64,000 bases of DNA from Nocardioides massiliensis (GCF_030811215.1 NZ_JAUSQM010000001.1:3878001-3942000), one strand, 5' to 3'. Numbered from the stretch's first letter, positions 49,283 to 58,280 are shown. The notes: generated by a model from the sequence alone, not told the origin. Numbers and translations: made by a program.

Positions 49283-49600
49283 ATGACGATGCCGGAACTC
49301 GGCCGCCAGGCCGCCCACGTTCTTGTAGACATGGTCTCTGTATCCGATCCAGGCCTCGGCGACAGCCCCGGCAGCGGCTCCGCTGTCCCCCTCGCGGCGC
49401 GCCGATTCAACGAGATCGAAGCCGTCAGCCTCACGGTCAACGACGAGACCGAGGCGACCCATCTGGACATGTCGTACGTGCTCGGGCCGACCGCGGTCTT
49501 GATCACCTGGCTCGTCCGCCAGCTCGAGCTGCATGCTGGCGTCAGGCAGGAAACCGTGCTCGTCGCCGCACGCGAGTTCCTCGACTCCGAAGACACCTGA
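49283..49600 (+). CDS. hypothetical protein (unknown operon, gene 2)
   Basis: A 105-residue protein (MTMPELGRQAAHVLVDMVSV ... EAVSLTVNDETEATHLDMSY), mostly alpha/beta, with a central segment LGPTAVLITWLVRQLELHAG that is amphipathic rather than a membrane helix. It begins with ATG 21 bp after gene 1 and ends 3 bp before gene 3. No family recognised. Confidence 0.6.
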   Translation: MTMPELGRQAAHVLVDMVSVSDPGLGDSPGSGSAVPLAARRFNEIEAVSLTVNDETEATHLDMSYVLGPTAVLITWLVRQLELHAGVRQETVLVAAREFLDSEDT

Positions 49601-49603
49601 GCC

Positions 49604-50245
49604 GTGGAGCCGGGAAACGTCGCGAACCTCATCGCTGCCAGCGCACTCGCCCTGTCTGTCGTCATCGCTGTACGCAGCGAGATCACCGGCCATCGCGCCA
49701 AACGGGACGCCAAAGACGCCGACGCCGCCGCGAAGAGGTCAGCCGACGCCGCCGAGCGCTCCGCCGAAGCCGCCGAAAGGTCCCTCGAGCTCGAAAGTCG
49801 ATCCACGGCCGCAGTGGAGCGGATGGCAGATCAGTGGGCCGAGTACATGTCCCGCGCTGAGAAGCGCGACCAGCGCCAGTGGAGCTCCCGACCGGGCCCG
49901 GGCGAACCTGGTGGGTTCGAGATCCGCGGAGGCAGTGGACCCTGGGCTGGGATCCCGCCGGCCGGCGGTCCACCGGAGCCTGTCGTGCACTGGACGGTCG
50001 ACCGACTCCAGGGCCGCCGGCACATGCTCAAGAACCTTGGTCGCGCCACGGCGTACGACGTCGAACTCAGCGCCGATAAAGCCATCCGCTTCGGGGGTCC
50101 CATCGGCCCACAATCTATCCAGATGGGCGAGGCCATCGAGTTCCTGGCGATCGGCTCGATGCAGGCCGGGACGCCGGAGCTGATCGTGTCCTGGCGCGAC
50201 ACTCCGGACGGCGAACGCCGCGAGTGGCGTCGCCCCCTGCCCTGA
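49604..50245 (+). CDS. membrane-anchored coiled-coil protein of unknown function (unknown operon, gene 3)
   Basis: A 213-residue protein starting at GTG. An N-terminal membrane helix (NVANLIAASALALSVVIAV, residues ~5-23) is followed by an Ala/Glu/Arg coiled coil (~30-75, AAKRSADAAERSAEAAERSL). After a Gly/Pro linker comes a ~90-residue beta-rich domain (VVHWTVDRLQGRRHMLKNLG, ELIVSWRDTPDGERREWRRP). Membrane-plus-coiled-coil anchoring next to a defence locus is suggestive of an effector or scaffold, but nothing more specific can be read. Confidence 0.65.
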   Translation: MEPGNVANLIAASALALSVVIAVRSEITGHRAKRDAKDADAAAKRSADAAERSAEAAERSLELESRSTAAVERMADQWAEYMSRAEKRDQRQWSSRPGPGEPGGFEIRGGSGPWAGIPPAGGPPEPVVHWTVDRLQGRRHMLKNLGRATAYDVELSADKAIRFGGPIGPQSIQMGEAIEFLAIGSMQAGTPELIVSWRDTPDGERREWRRPLP

Positions 50246-50378
50246 CGCACCCGGCTCAGGGCGAAGCTGGCGCACCGGACGCAGGCACGCGCACCCGGAT
50301 CTGGCGGCCGGCGTTCGCTCCTTTCCGAGGTGCGTCTAACCGCCGCATACGACGCACCCGAGCCCCTGACTGACAGTT

Positions 50379-50735
50379 CTAGCGGAGCGGGAGATAGACC
50401 ACCCGGTCGACCCACTCGTTGGCGTCGCTGGCCCCGACGATGAAGGACAGCTCGTCGATCGCAGTCGCCATCGAGACGGTCGAACGCAGCACGAAGACCC
50501 CGGGCATTGGTTGCTTCGCGCTGACCCGGTTGAAGGCGTACGTCGGAACCGTCTTGATGTCTCTGGTCACGAGGATCCGGTCCTCGGCGGCCGCCCACTC
50601 CAGGATCGCTGGATCGTCTGCGGTTCGAAGTCCGACATCCTGAACGCGGACGATGTCTAGGCCGGGTACGCGTCGTTGCAAACCCAGCACCAGCACGGGG
50701 TCGATGTGTTCGTCGGCGAGGAGCCGTGGAGTCAC
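50379..50735 (-). CDS. DUF5615 PIN-like toxin
   Basis: A 118-residue PIN-like (Mut7-C-like) protein: RLLADEHIDPVLVLGLQ with the first acidic residues, DDPAILEWAAAEDRILVTRD with the central Asp pair, and VVYLPLR at the end. DUF5615 proteins are regularly encoded behind DUF433 genes and are regarded as toxin-type nucleases. It starts at GTG overlapping the DUF433 stop. Confidence 0.85.
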   Translation of the reverse strand: MTPRLLADEHIDPVLVLGLQRRVPGLDIVRVQDVGLRTADDPAILEWAAAEDRILVTRDIKTVPTYAFNRVSAKQPMPGVFVLRSTVSMATAIDELSFIVGASDANEWVDRVVYLPLR

Positions 50736-51061
50736 GACTCGATGCGTGTTAGCAGTTTTGCACGCAGACCATCGGGCGGGTACGCAGCTTCGATGCGGGC
50801 CTGAATCTCGGCACCTTCCCTCTCCTGCTCGGCGAGGTAGTCCTCGACCTCGGCACGGTGGCGCAGGTAGTAGGCGAAGATCGAGTAGACGTCGGCCAGC
50901 GAGACCGTCTCGTAGTCGTCATGGATGGCTTCGGGAGTTTTTCCACCCTTGAAGTCCGCCACGAGAATGTCGAGGGAGATGCGACTACCGGGCACCATCA
51001 GGCGGCCGGCAGGGTCACGGACCAGCGGTACCGGCTCGGGCTCGATCGCGGCAGCAGTCAT
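50732..51061 (-). CDS. DUF433 antitoxin
   Basis: A 109-residue DUF433 protein with the conserved stretch SRISLDILVADFKGGKTPEA, DDYETVSLADVYSIFAYYL and a C-terminal acidic helix. DUF433 has a helix-turn-helix-like fold and is the presumed antitoxin of the DUF5615 partner. The ATG at 51061 has GGAGG at the right distance. Part of the gene (50880-50983) is duplicated at 53726-53829. Confidence 0.85.
   Translation of the reverse strand: MTAAAIEPEPVPLVRDPAGRLMVPGSRISLDILVADFKGGKTPEAIHDDYETVSLADVYSIFAYYLRHRAEVEDYLAEQEREGAEIQARIEAAYPPDGLRAKLLTRIES
50880..50983. repeat. 104-bp repeat, copy A (inside DUF433 gene)
   Basis: A stretch of the DUF433 gene that recurs, in the same orientation and with only a few mismatches, at 53726-53829. 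The shared core includes TTTTTCCACCCTTGAAGTCC. Confidence 0.92.
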
Positions 51062-51135
51062 GGTGCACCTCCTTCTCGGTTGAGGATACCTGTTGCTGCC
51101 GACGTCCCCGGGGCCGATTGGCACGTACGCCAGCT

Positions 51136-52160
51136 TCATAGGCCGAGGTCCCTGCTGGACGTGTTCTCGAGCGCTTCGAGCGGCCGGATGTAGCGGTTCA
51201 CGAGGACGCTGAGGTCTTTGTGTCGGGTCTGGGCGGCGATCCGGTTGAGGGGGACGCCGGCGAGGGCGGCGGTGGTGGCGTGTCCGGCGCGAAGGGAGTG
51301 GGCGGTGATCCGGGTGCCGTCGAGGCCGGCGGCTTCTGCGCGGGCGCGGAGCATCCGGGCGGGGACGTGGCGCCCGAGAGACGATCGGAGCTGATGGCGC
51401 TTCCCCAGATCCGGGTGAACAGGGCGCCGGGGGTCTCGCCGCGCAGTTCCCGCCAGGCGTTGAGCGCTGCGACGGGGTCGGTGACCGGGTGCTGGCCGTC
51501 GGCGACGGCGACCTGTTGGCCGTGGCCGTCCTGGTCGGTCTTGGCTTGCCGGATGTGGAGCAGGAGTCCGGCGGGCTTGGGTTCGACGTCGGCGAGGTCG
51601 AGGGCGACGAGCTCGGCGCGGCGCATGGCGGAGGCGTAGCCGAGCAGGATGATCGCGGCGTCGCGGATGCCGTGTGGGGTGATGCGGTCGATGCCGGCCA
51701 CGATCTGCCGGATGTCTTCGACCGAGAGTGGACGAGCGAGCCGTCGGGGTGCGGCACCGTGGGTGCGGCGCAGGCCGCGGCGGACTTGGCGGACGGCTTC
51801 GGAAGCGATCGGGTCGGGGACTCCGAGGGTGCGGTGGACGTGCCGGATGACGGTGCAGGCCATGTCGAGGGTGGCGGTGGCGCGTCCGGCTTCGGCGCGT
51901 TCGGTCAGGTAGGCGCACACGGTGAGCGGGTCCGCGGGCACGGCGGCGACCCCACGGGTTGTGCACCAGCGGTGCCATTGGCCCCAAACGACGTCGTACC
52001 CACGGCGGGTGCCGTCGGTGCGGGCGGCGGCCAGGGCCTCGCCGATGCGCGCGGCATCCACGGGCGTGAGCCCGGCGCGCGTCAGGTCAGGGTCGTCGGT
52101 GGTCGACGCCATGGCGGGTCGGGCGGCAGCCGGCAGGGCGGCGAGCAGGAGCGTGTTCAT
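51136..52160 (-). pseudogene. tyrosine recombinase/integrase, frameshifted
   Basis: From the ATG at 52160 one frame gives the core-binding domain ([20 protein letters not shown]) and the first part of the catalytic domain ([20 protein letters not shown] with the first Arg). Around 51365-51395 coding passes to another frame that carries [20 protein letters not shown] (H-x-L-R), [14 protein letters not shown] (His and nucleophile Tyr) and a natural end at 51136. All catalytic residues are present but split, so the gene is probably dead or misread by one base. Confidence 0.8.
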
Positions 52161-52456
52161 CGCCCTGTCGTACCGGCGACGTGGCCACCAACGGCGGGGC
52201 TCCGGTTGGGCCGCGATGACGCGACCGGTCACGGCGTTGGTCAATAAGGCTGACCTTCCTGTCAATCACCCTCTGCTACGGGCACATCGGGTTCTTCTCC
52301 TTCCCTGGCTAACGCCATCCCGGGGGCCTGGCCTCGTGGCGATGCGCTCCAACGCGTCGGCCAGCGCCGCCCCGGCACGTGTGGACACGCCTGTGATGCG
52401 CCAACGGAGGAGCCTCTCGAAGACTGTGTTGCGAGGCCAGGGTGGTCTGGCCTCCG

Positions 52457-53209
52457 TCAGCCGACACGGGAGATGACGAAGGAGGTCAGGAAGCCGACGG
52501 TCGTGAGCAGGCCTGCGTAGAGGTGTGTCCGCTCGAAGGCCTCGGGGATCATCGTGTCGGCGACCATCGCCAGGATGGCTCCTGCGGCGACGGCCGTGAT
52601 TAGGGCGACCACTTCGACCGGGGCGCCGACCAGCAGTAGGCAGCCCAGGGCACCGGCTACCCCGCTGGCGACGGCGATCCCGGTCCACACGCCGAACACG
52701 TAGCGCGCGCTGCGGCCACTTTGCTTCATGCCGGCGGTGCTCGAAAGCCCCTCGGGCAGGTTGGAGATGATGATCGCTGTCAGGACGGCGAAGCCGACGC
52801 CCTCGCCCCCGAGGAGCGAGAGACCCAGCACGACCGACTCCGGGACACCGTCGAGCAGGGCGCCCACGGCGATCGCCGTGCCGCTGCCGGCCTGCTCTTG
52901 CTCGGAGACCTGCTGCTCGCCGGAGCGCTTGCGGTGCCTGGCACCGAGTCGGGCGAGTACGACGTTCGCTGCGACGTAGGCGACGGCCCCGATGAGGAAG
53001 CCAATCACCGTCGGGGGCAGCCCACCCGTGGTCACCGCCTCGTCGAGGAGGTCAAAGGCCAGCGCGGAGATGAGCACCCCGGCGCCGAAGGCCATCACCG
53101 AGGCGATGAGCCACCGCGGCACCCTGACCAGCCAGGCGATGGCAGCACCCAGCACCAGCGCCCCACCGGCGAGCAGGCCCCACAGTCCCGCTTCGAGCCA
53201 CACAGGCAC
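52457..53209 (-). CDS. ZIP-like divalent metal transporter
   Basis: A 250-residue membrane protein with about eight helices. The metal-path motifs of the ZIP fold appear as GALLDGVPESVVLGLSLL and IIISNLPEGLSSTAGM. A charged loop between helices 3 and 4 (RHRKRSGEQQVSEQEQ) is typical. It starts at GTG 53209. Probably moves zinc or another divalent ion; direction and metal unknown. It stands between mobile fragments; 52160-52457 upstream of the recombinase holds no clear gene. Confidence 0.8.
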   Translation of the reverse strand: MPVWLEAGLWGLLAGGALVLGAAIAWLVRVPRWLIASVMAFGAGVLISALAFDLLDEAVTTGGLPPTVIGFLIGAVAYVAANVVLARLGARHRKRSGEQQVSEQEQAGSGTAIAVGALLDGVPESVVLGLSLLGGEGVGFAVLTAIIISNLPEGLSSTAGMKQSGRSARYVFGVWTGIAVASGVAGALGCLLLVGAPVEVVALITAVAAGAILAMVADTMIPEAFERTHLYAGLLTTVGFLTSFVISRVG

Positions 53210-53271
53210 ACCGATCTCCTACCGACAGGTGTCGCGCGAGCTGCTGGCGGACTCACTGCTCAGCGTCGGGA

Positions 53272-53661
53272 TCGTCCACAGCTCACTGGCGAAGCCGTGC
53301 AGCTCCTCGATGCCGCGCTCGGTGTAGCCGCCGTTGCGGCATATGTCCCACTCACCATGAGCGCAGGCCCCGCAGGGCTCGGGGTCGGGACGTCGCACGA
53401 CGCCCGCGACGAGGTCGCCGGACTGGAAACCGCTGCCCTCCGGAGCTCGCTTGACGCGGCCAGGGTCTCGTGGCCAAGCACCAGGCGCTCACTGCCGGGC
53501 GGCGCCAAGCCGTACTCTCCGCTCACGATCTCGTTGTCGGTGCCGCAGACGCCGACCGCGAGCCCGCGGACGAGGAGCTCCCCCTCGCCGGGACTGGGGT
53601 CCGGCACGTCCTCGACACGGACCGACCCCGACTCGCGGGGCTTCACGGTGAGGGCACGCAC
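53272..53661 (-). pseudogene. glucose 1-dehydrogenase-like gene, frameshifted and truncated
   Basis: It begins MRALTVKPRESGSVRVEDVP and VGVCGTDNEIVSGEYGLAPP with the zinc-site GHE, as in archaeal-type glucose dehydrogenases. A missing base after GHETL (near 53459) shifts the frame, and the second frame continues GRVKRAPEGSGFQSGDLVAG, VRRPDPEPCGACAHGEWDIC (structural-zinc Cys), NGGYTERGIEELHGFASE. Family-like sequence stops at about 53272. A dead 5' fragment of roughly one third of the gene. Confidence 0.75.
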
Positions 53662-53725
53662 GCCTTCCGACGTACCCCAAGTGGTTCAGGAAGTCACGGC
53701 TGCGAGCCACTTCGTCCTAGCCGCG

Positions 53726-53829
53726 ATCGAATAGACGTCGGCCAGCGAGACCGTCCCGTAGTCGTCGTGGATGGCCTCGGGACTTTTTCCACCCTTGAAG
53801 TCCGCCACGAGAATGTCGAGGGAGATGCG
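53726..53829. repeat. 104-bp repeat, copy B (DUF433 gene fragment)
   Basis: An isolated copy of 50880-50983 without start or stop. The flanks differ from copy A immediately at both ends, so it arrived by a rearrangement between the two loci. Antisense, the following bases (53830-53880) read AAQDRRDVIEALDNTSS, a tentative scrap of an integrase-like C-terminus. Confidence 0.9.
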
Positions 53830-53948
53830 CTGGAGGTGTTGTCGAGGGCTTCGATGACATCCCGGCGATCCTGCGCGGCGAGGCCGGCGCCGTCGCGGCA
53901 GACTCCTGACTCACCGCTGCGCCCGTGCGATCCTCCAGCATCGGGAAC

Positions 53949-53965
53949 ATACCCCCAGGGGGTAT
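53949..53965. promoter_or_regulatory. CsoR-type copper operator
   Basis: ATACCCCCAGGGGGTAT is a perfect palindrome about a central A, matching the copper-repressor CsoR box. It lies 46 bp before the copB start, at the likely promoter. No classical CsoR gene is in the window. Confidence 0.88.
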
Positions 53966-54011
53966 CGTTGGAGATGGTGAAAACGAAACACGTCGACGGA
54001 AGGCCATCACG

Positions 54012-56153
54012 ATGAGCACCCCCGATCATCAGGACCACCACGGACACGGCGACGTTGACCACGCCGATCACGCGGGCCACGCCGACCACGCGGATCACCC
54101 AGTCCCCGTGAATCACGACGGCCACGGTGATCACGCGGGTCACAGCGGTCACGCGGGCCATGGCGACCACGTCGGCATGTTCCGCCGGTTGTTCTGGGGA
54201 TCACTCGTCCTGGCCATTCCGACAGTCGTGCTTTCGCAGATGTTTGCCGACCTGGTCGGCTACCAGGTGCCCGACATCGCCGGCGTGTCGTGGGTGCCGC
54301 CGATCCTCGGCACCGTCCTCTACTTCTGGTTCGGTCGTCCATTCCTGACAGGCGCGGTCTCCGAGATCCGTTCGCGCCAGCCCGGCATGATGCTGCTGGT
54401 CGCCCTTGCCATCACGGTGGCCTTCGTCGCTTCGTGGGGCGCCACGCTCGACCTGCTTCCCCACCACCTCGACTTCTGGTGGGAACTCGCGCTGCTCGTG
54501 GTGATCATGCTCCTGGGTCACTGGATCGAGATGCGCTCACTGGTGCGTACGACCTCAGCCTTGGACTCGCTGGCAACGCTTCTGCCCGATGAGGCCGAGA
54601 GGGTCGAGGGCGACGAGATCGTCGTGGTCTCCCCCACCGATCTGCGCGTGGGCGATGTCATCGTGGTCCGTCCCGGCGGGAGCGTGGCTGCCGACGGACG
54701 CGTGGTCAGCGGCTCGGCCTCGATGGATGAGTCGATGATCACCGGCGAGTCCCTTCCTGTACGCCGTGAGACCGGCGCCACTGTCGTGGCCGGCACGATC
54801 GCCACCGACTCGGGCCTGCGGGTCGAAGTCACCGCCGTAGGTGACCAGACCGCGCTGGCTGGGATCCAGAAGCTCGTCGCGGATGCACAGGCATCGTCCT
54901 CGCGTGCCCAGCGTTTGGCCGACCAGGCGGCAGGGTGGCTGTTCTGGTTCGCCCTGGCTTCTGCTTTGGTGACTTTCGTCGTCTGGTCACTCATCGGGCT
55001 GCCCGAGGACGGCCTCGTCCGCACCATCACCGTGTTGGTCATCGCCTGCCCCCACGCACTCGGCTTGGCGATCCCGCTGGTCATCTCGATCTCGACCGAG
55101 CGGGCGGCCCGGGCCGGCGTGCTGGTCAAGGACCGCCTCGCGATGGAGTCCATGCGGACCGTCGACTCCGTCCTGTTCGACAAGACCGGCACCCTGACCA
55201 AGGGTCAGCCGACCGTCACCGCCATCGAACTGTCCACGGACGCCACCCTGGACGCTGATGAGGTATTGCGCTTGGCAGCGGCCGCCGAAGCGGACTCCGA
55301 GCACCCGTTGGCCCGAGCCATCGTCCGCGCGGCGGAGAAGAAGGGGCTGGTTCTGCCTTCGTCCAGTGACTTCTCCTCGCACCCCGCTGAGGGCGTCACG
55401 GCGGTCGTGGACGGACAGACCGTGCACGTCGGCGGTCCCGCTCTTTTGACCCGCGAGGGCGTCACCGAGCTGCCCGTCGCGGACGAATGGCGAGAGCACG
55501 GCGCGATCATCCTGCACGTGGTGGTCGACGGCGTCGTCGTCGGCGGGCTGAGCCTGGCTGATGAGATCCGTGAGGAGTCGCGCGCCGCGATCAACGCGCT
55601 GCACGAGCGAGGCATCGAGGTCGTCATGATCACCGGCGACGCCGAGGCGGTGGCCAACACCGTTGCTGCCGAACTCGGGATCGACCGGGTGTACGCCGGC
55701 GTACGTCCTGAGGACAAGGCCTCCAAGGTCGCCCAACTGCAACAGGAGGGCCGTGCGGTCGCGATGGTCGGCGACGGCGTCAACGATGCCCCGGCTCTCG
55801 CCCAGGCCGATGTCGGAATCGCGATTGGTGCCGGCACGGACGTGGCGATCGGGTCGGCCGGGATCATCCTGGCCTCCGACGACCCCCGCGCGGTGCTGTC
55901 TATCATCGAGCTGTCCAAGGCGACCTACCGCAAGAGCATCCAGAACCTGGCGTGGGGCGCGGGCTACAACCTCGCCGCGGTCCCTCTCGCGGCCGGCGTT
56001 CTGGCGCCCATCGGGTTCGTGCTGCCCATGTCGGTGGGAGCGGTCCTGATGTCCGCCTCGACCGTGGTCGTCGCGCTCAACGCACAGCTCCTGCGCCGCC
56101 TGGACCTGGCGCCCGCGCGTCTCGCACCCACCAACCAGCCCAGCAACGCCTGA
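54012..56153 (+). CDS. copB: CopB-type copper-translocating P-type ATPase
   Basis: A 713-residue P1B ATPase. The N-terminus is a His-rich metal tail (residues ~4-60, alternating His with Gly/Asp/Ala). The membrane metal site in helix 6 is VIACPHALGLA, a CPH rather than CPC, marking the CopB/P1B-3 class. Phosphorylation site FDKTGTLTKG, actuator MDESMITGESLPV and hinge MVGDGVNDAPALAQADVG are intact. The ATG at 54012 has a GGAAGG ribosome-binding site; the frame back to 53925 crosses the operator and is rejected. It exports copper or silver and is probably derepressed through the CsoR-type box. Confidence 0.94.
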   Translation: MSTPDHQDHHGHGDVDHADHAGHADHADHPVPVNHDGHGDHAGHSGHAGHGDHVGMFRRLFWGSLVLAIPTVVLSQMFADLVGYQVPDIAGVSWVPPILGTVLYFWFGRPFLTGAVSEIRSRQPGMMLLVALAITVAFVASWGATLDLLPHHLDFWWELALLVVIMLLGHWIEMRSLVRTTSALDSLATLLPDEAERVEGDEIVVVSPTDLRVGDVIVVRPGGSVAADGRVVSGSASMDESMITGESLPVRRETGATVVAGTIATDSGLRVEVTAVGDQTALAGIQKLVADAQASSSRAQRLADQAAGWLFWFALASALVTFVVWSLIGLPEDGLVRTITVLVIACPHALGLAIPLVISISTERAARAGVLVKDRLAMESMRTVDSVLFDKTGTLTKGQPTVTAIELSTDATLDADEVLRLAAAAEADSEHPLARAIVRAAEKKGLVLPSSSDFSSHPAEGVTAVVDGQTVHVGGPALLTREGVTELPVADEWREHGAIILHVVVDGVVVGGLSLADEIREESRAAINALHERGIEVVMITGDAEAVANTVAAELGIDRVYAGVRPEDKASKVAQLQQEGRAVAMVGDGVNDAPALAQADVGIAIGAGTDVAIGSAGIILASDDPRAVLSIIELSKATYRKSIQNLAWGAGYNLAAVPLAAGVLAPIGFVLPMSVGAVLMSASTVVVALNAQLLRRLDLAPARLAPTNQPSNA

Positions 56154-56185
56154 CCCTCGGGTCGAACCCACCGAAAGGACGCACC

Positions 56186-56461
56186 ATGTGCACCTCCTGC
56201 AACTGCTCCACCGCCGGAACGCAGACCATCGACCTCACCACGCCTGACGCGCCTCAGACCTGGTCCGAGGAGTTCATCCTCACCGGCGTGACCTGCGGAG
56301 GGTGCGCCGGCAAGGTCACCGAGGCGGTAGCCAAGGTGGACGGCATCGACCGCGCCGAGGTCGATGTGGCTTCCTCAACGCTCACTGTGCACGCCACCAG
56401 CGCGGTCCCGCGCGACGCCATCGCCGCCGCTGTCGGCGCCGCCGGCTACGGGCTGAGCTGA
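56186..56461 (+). CDS. CopZ-like heavy-metal-associated domain protein
   Basis: A 91-residue protein with an HMA ferredoxin-like domain (residues ~27-91; metal loop GVTCGGCAGKVTEAV, CxxC). An N-terminal Cys cluster (MCTSCNCS) adds possible ligands. It would hand Cu(I) to the ATPase encoded 32 bp upstream. AAAGGA ribosome-binding site before the ATG. A strong hairpin terminator ends the two-gene unit. Confidence 0.9.
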   Translation: MCTSCNCSTAGTQTIDLTTPDAPQTWSEEFILTGVTCGGCAGKVTEAVAKVDGIDRAEVDVASSTLTVHATSAVPRDAIAAAVGAAGYGLS

Positions 56462-56503
56462 GCCGGCCACCCGTCCCGATCACGGCCCCGCGGTGTAAAT
56501 AAG

Positions 56504-56542
56504 ACGCTGGCGACCGGACCTCACCGGTCCGGTCGCCAGCGT
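56504..56542 (+). terminator. hairpin terminator after copB-copZ
   Basis: A perfect 17-bp stem (arm ACGCTGGCGACCGGACC) with loop TCACC, followed by TCGTTT. Confidence 0.88.
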
Positions 56543-56551
56543 TCGTTTGAC

Positions 56552-58192
56552 CCCTGATCCACCGACGTTGTTTCTGTAGTGGTCGTTCTCGGCGCTGGCG
56601 GGTATCGCGGCGTCGTGGGCGTGCGGGACCTGCCGGTCTACGCCGGTTCTTCCACTTCAGGGTCCTCGGTTGCGCCCGTGCTGGGCTGGATGGTCACGTC
56701 GTGGCGGGTGTTGGTGGTCCGGTCGCGAGCGCGTGGAGGGTGTCCCACTGCTCTGCCCAGGGCCATCGGATCGGGAGGTGCAGGATGAGTCGGCGGCCGG
56801 TGGCCGCGATCCGGGCGGGGATGTTGATGATCCGCTTGCGCAGGGTCGCCCATCGGACCTTGGCCATGTTGGCGGCGACGGCGGTGGCACGGGCGATGTT
56901 GAACGCGATCACTGCGAGCGCGACCCACGCGGCGTTCGCCGCGTACTTCCCCGACGGCAGGTGCGCCAGGGCGCCGTCCTTGAGTTCGGCGATGACCTGC
57001 TCGACGATCGCGTGGTCACGGTGAGCCTGGTCTGCCTCAACGATGTCGAGGGTGGAGTTGGTGATGAACGCGTGGTGCCGGTAGCTGGCGAACAGCTCAC
57101 CTTGTTCGGTGCCGTCGCCGGCGAGGGCCTGGAGCCGCTTGACCCGGCGCACAACCAGCCGGCAGGCCACGTGCTCGGCCTTGCGGCGGCCGGTGAACGC
57201 CACGAAGGCCACCTCGGCGACCTCCGCGTCGGAGATCCAGCGCTGCTCTGTCTCCTCCCAGATCGCGTTCGGATACTTGATCGGTGTCCATGCTTCTTGG
57301 TCGATGCCGGTGATTGCGGCGCTCACGCTGGGGGTCATCCGGGCGGTCACGGAGAACCAGGTCTTCGCGCGGATCGCGGTCCCGACGAAGGCCCATCCGT
57401 AGTAGGCCGAGTCGGCCCGGCACAGGATCGGGCCCTTCACGCCCGATGCACGGGCGGTGCCGATGGCCTGGGCCAGCAGCCGGCCGGCACCCGCTGCGGA
57501 CGCGGTGTTGCCCTTGCGTAGCCGTGCCCGAGCGATCACGGGCGCGCTCAACGGCGTGGAGACCGTGGCGAGCTGGATGTTCAGCCCCCGCACCCGGGAG
57601 TAGCCGTAGGCGGCGCCTTGCTTGGCATAGCCGTGGACCTCGCGGATCGTGTCATCGACATCGATGAACGCGGTCTCCTCAGCGGCATCGCCGCCAGCGA
57701 CCAGTCCTGGAACCCGGTCGGCGAGGCCGGCCAGGAGCCGGCCACCGACCGCGTCGAGCTGCTGCACGTGCCCGTGGGTGAAGGAACGTAGGAACGTGCC
57801 CAGCGTGGAGGGTGCCCGCACCCCGCCGAACAGCCGACCCATCCCGCCGTGCCGGAGTAGGTCCAGGTCATCGATGCTGTCTGCGCCCGCGAGCATCCCG
57901 CCCACCACGCTGGTCGCCTTCGTCGCCGCATTCGGCGAAGGCACCGTCAGTCGCTGCGCGAGGAGATCGTGCAGGCCGGCCGACTCGGCCAACCGAAGCG
58001 CCGGAACCAGACCTGCGGCCGACACCAAGTTCGGATCATCGAAGACGGGCCTGATCGTGTGAGAGGCTTTCACTTACGAGGTGTCCCTTGCTCGGCCCGG
58101 AATCGTGTGTGTGGTAACTCCGATTCTCTCGCCCAGCAAGGGCATTCTCGTTCTACGCCACGCTCAACTCTCCACCCATCGGTGGATCAGGG
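56552..58192. mobile_element. IS1380-family element, copy 2, complete
   Basis: An element of about 1.64 kb between CCCTGATCCACCGA (56552-56565) and its inverse ending at 58192. No matching target duplication is visible (left TGACC, right CTGAG), so one end may have recombined. The left end lies just 10 bp after the copper-module terminator. Confidence 0.82.
56694..58073 (-). CDS. IS1380-family transposase (copy 2)
   Basis: A 459-residue full-length transposase: FDDPNLVSAAGLVPALRLAE, AFIDVDDTIREVHGYAKQGA (Asp), ILCRADSAYYGWAFVG (Asp), and VEQVIAELKDGALAHLPSGK (Glu region). It is clearly related to copy 1 and more distant from copy 3. Starts at ATG 58073. Confidence 0.93.
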   Translation of the reverse strand: MKASHTIRPVFDDPNLVSAAGLVPALRLAESAGLHDLLAQRLTVPSPNAATKATSVVGGMLAGADSIDDLDLLRHGGMGRLFGGVRAPSTLGTFLRSFTHGHVQQLDAVGGRLLAGLADRVPGLVAGGDAAEETAFIDVDDTIREVHGYAKQGAAYGYSRVRGLNIQLATVSTPLSAPVIARARLRKGNTASAAGAGRLLAQAIGTARASGVKGPILCRADSAYYGWAFVGTAIRAKTWFSVTARMTPSVSAAITGIDQEAWTPIKYPNAIWEETEQRWISDAEVAEVAFVAFTGRRKAEHVACRLVVRRVKRLQALAGDGTEQGELFASYRHHAFITNSTLDIVEADQAHRDHAIVEQVIAELKDGALAHLPSGKYAANAAWVALAVIAFNIARATAVAANMAKVRWATLRKRIINIPARIAATGRRLILHLPIRWPWAEQWDTLHALATGPPTPATT

Positions 58193-58247
58193 CTGAGGCG
58201 GACGCCGGAGCCGCAACGGAATCTCAAACCCGGACGTCGATGTACAC

Positions 58248-58274
58248 CTCCTTCTCGACGAGATCGAGAAGGAG
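58248..58274 (+). promoter_or_regulatory. hairpin sequestering the ribosome-binding site of the next gene
   Basis: CTCCTTCTCGA (58248-58258) pairs perfectly with TCGAGAAGGAG (58264-58274), loop CGAGA. The second arm contains the AGAAGGAG ribosome-binding site, 6 bases before the ATG at 58281. Folded mRNA would hide the site. It may equally be an operator. Confidence 0.6.
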
Positions 58275-58280
58275 ACTCCT

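Noticed and set aside
54060-54180. Short CAC/GAT-rich repeats that resemble a tandem array
   Set aside because: They encode the His-rich tail of the copper ATPase in frame; not a CRISPR or regulatory repeat.
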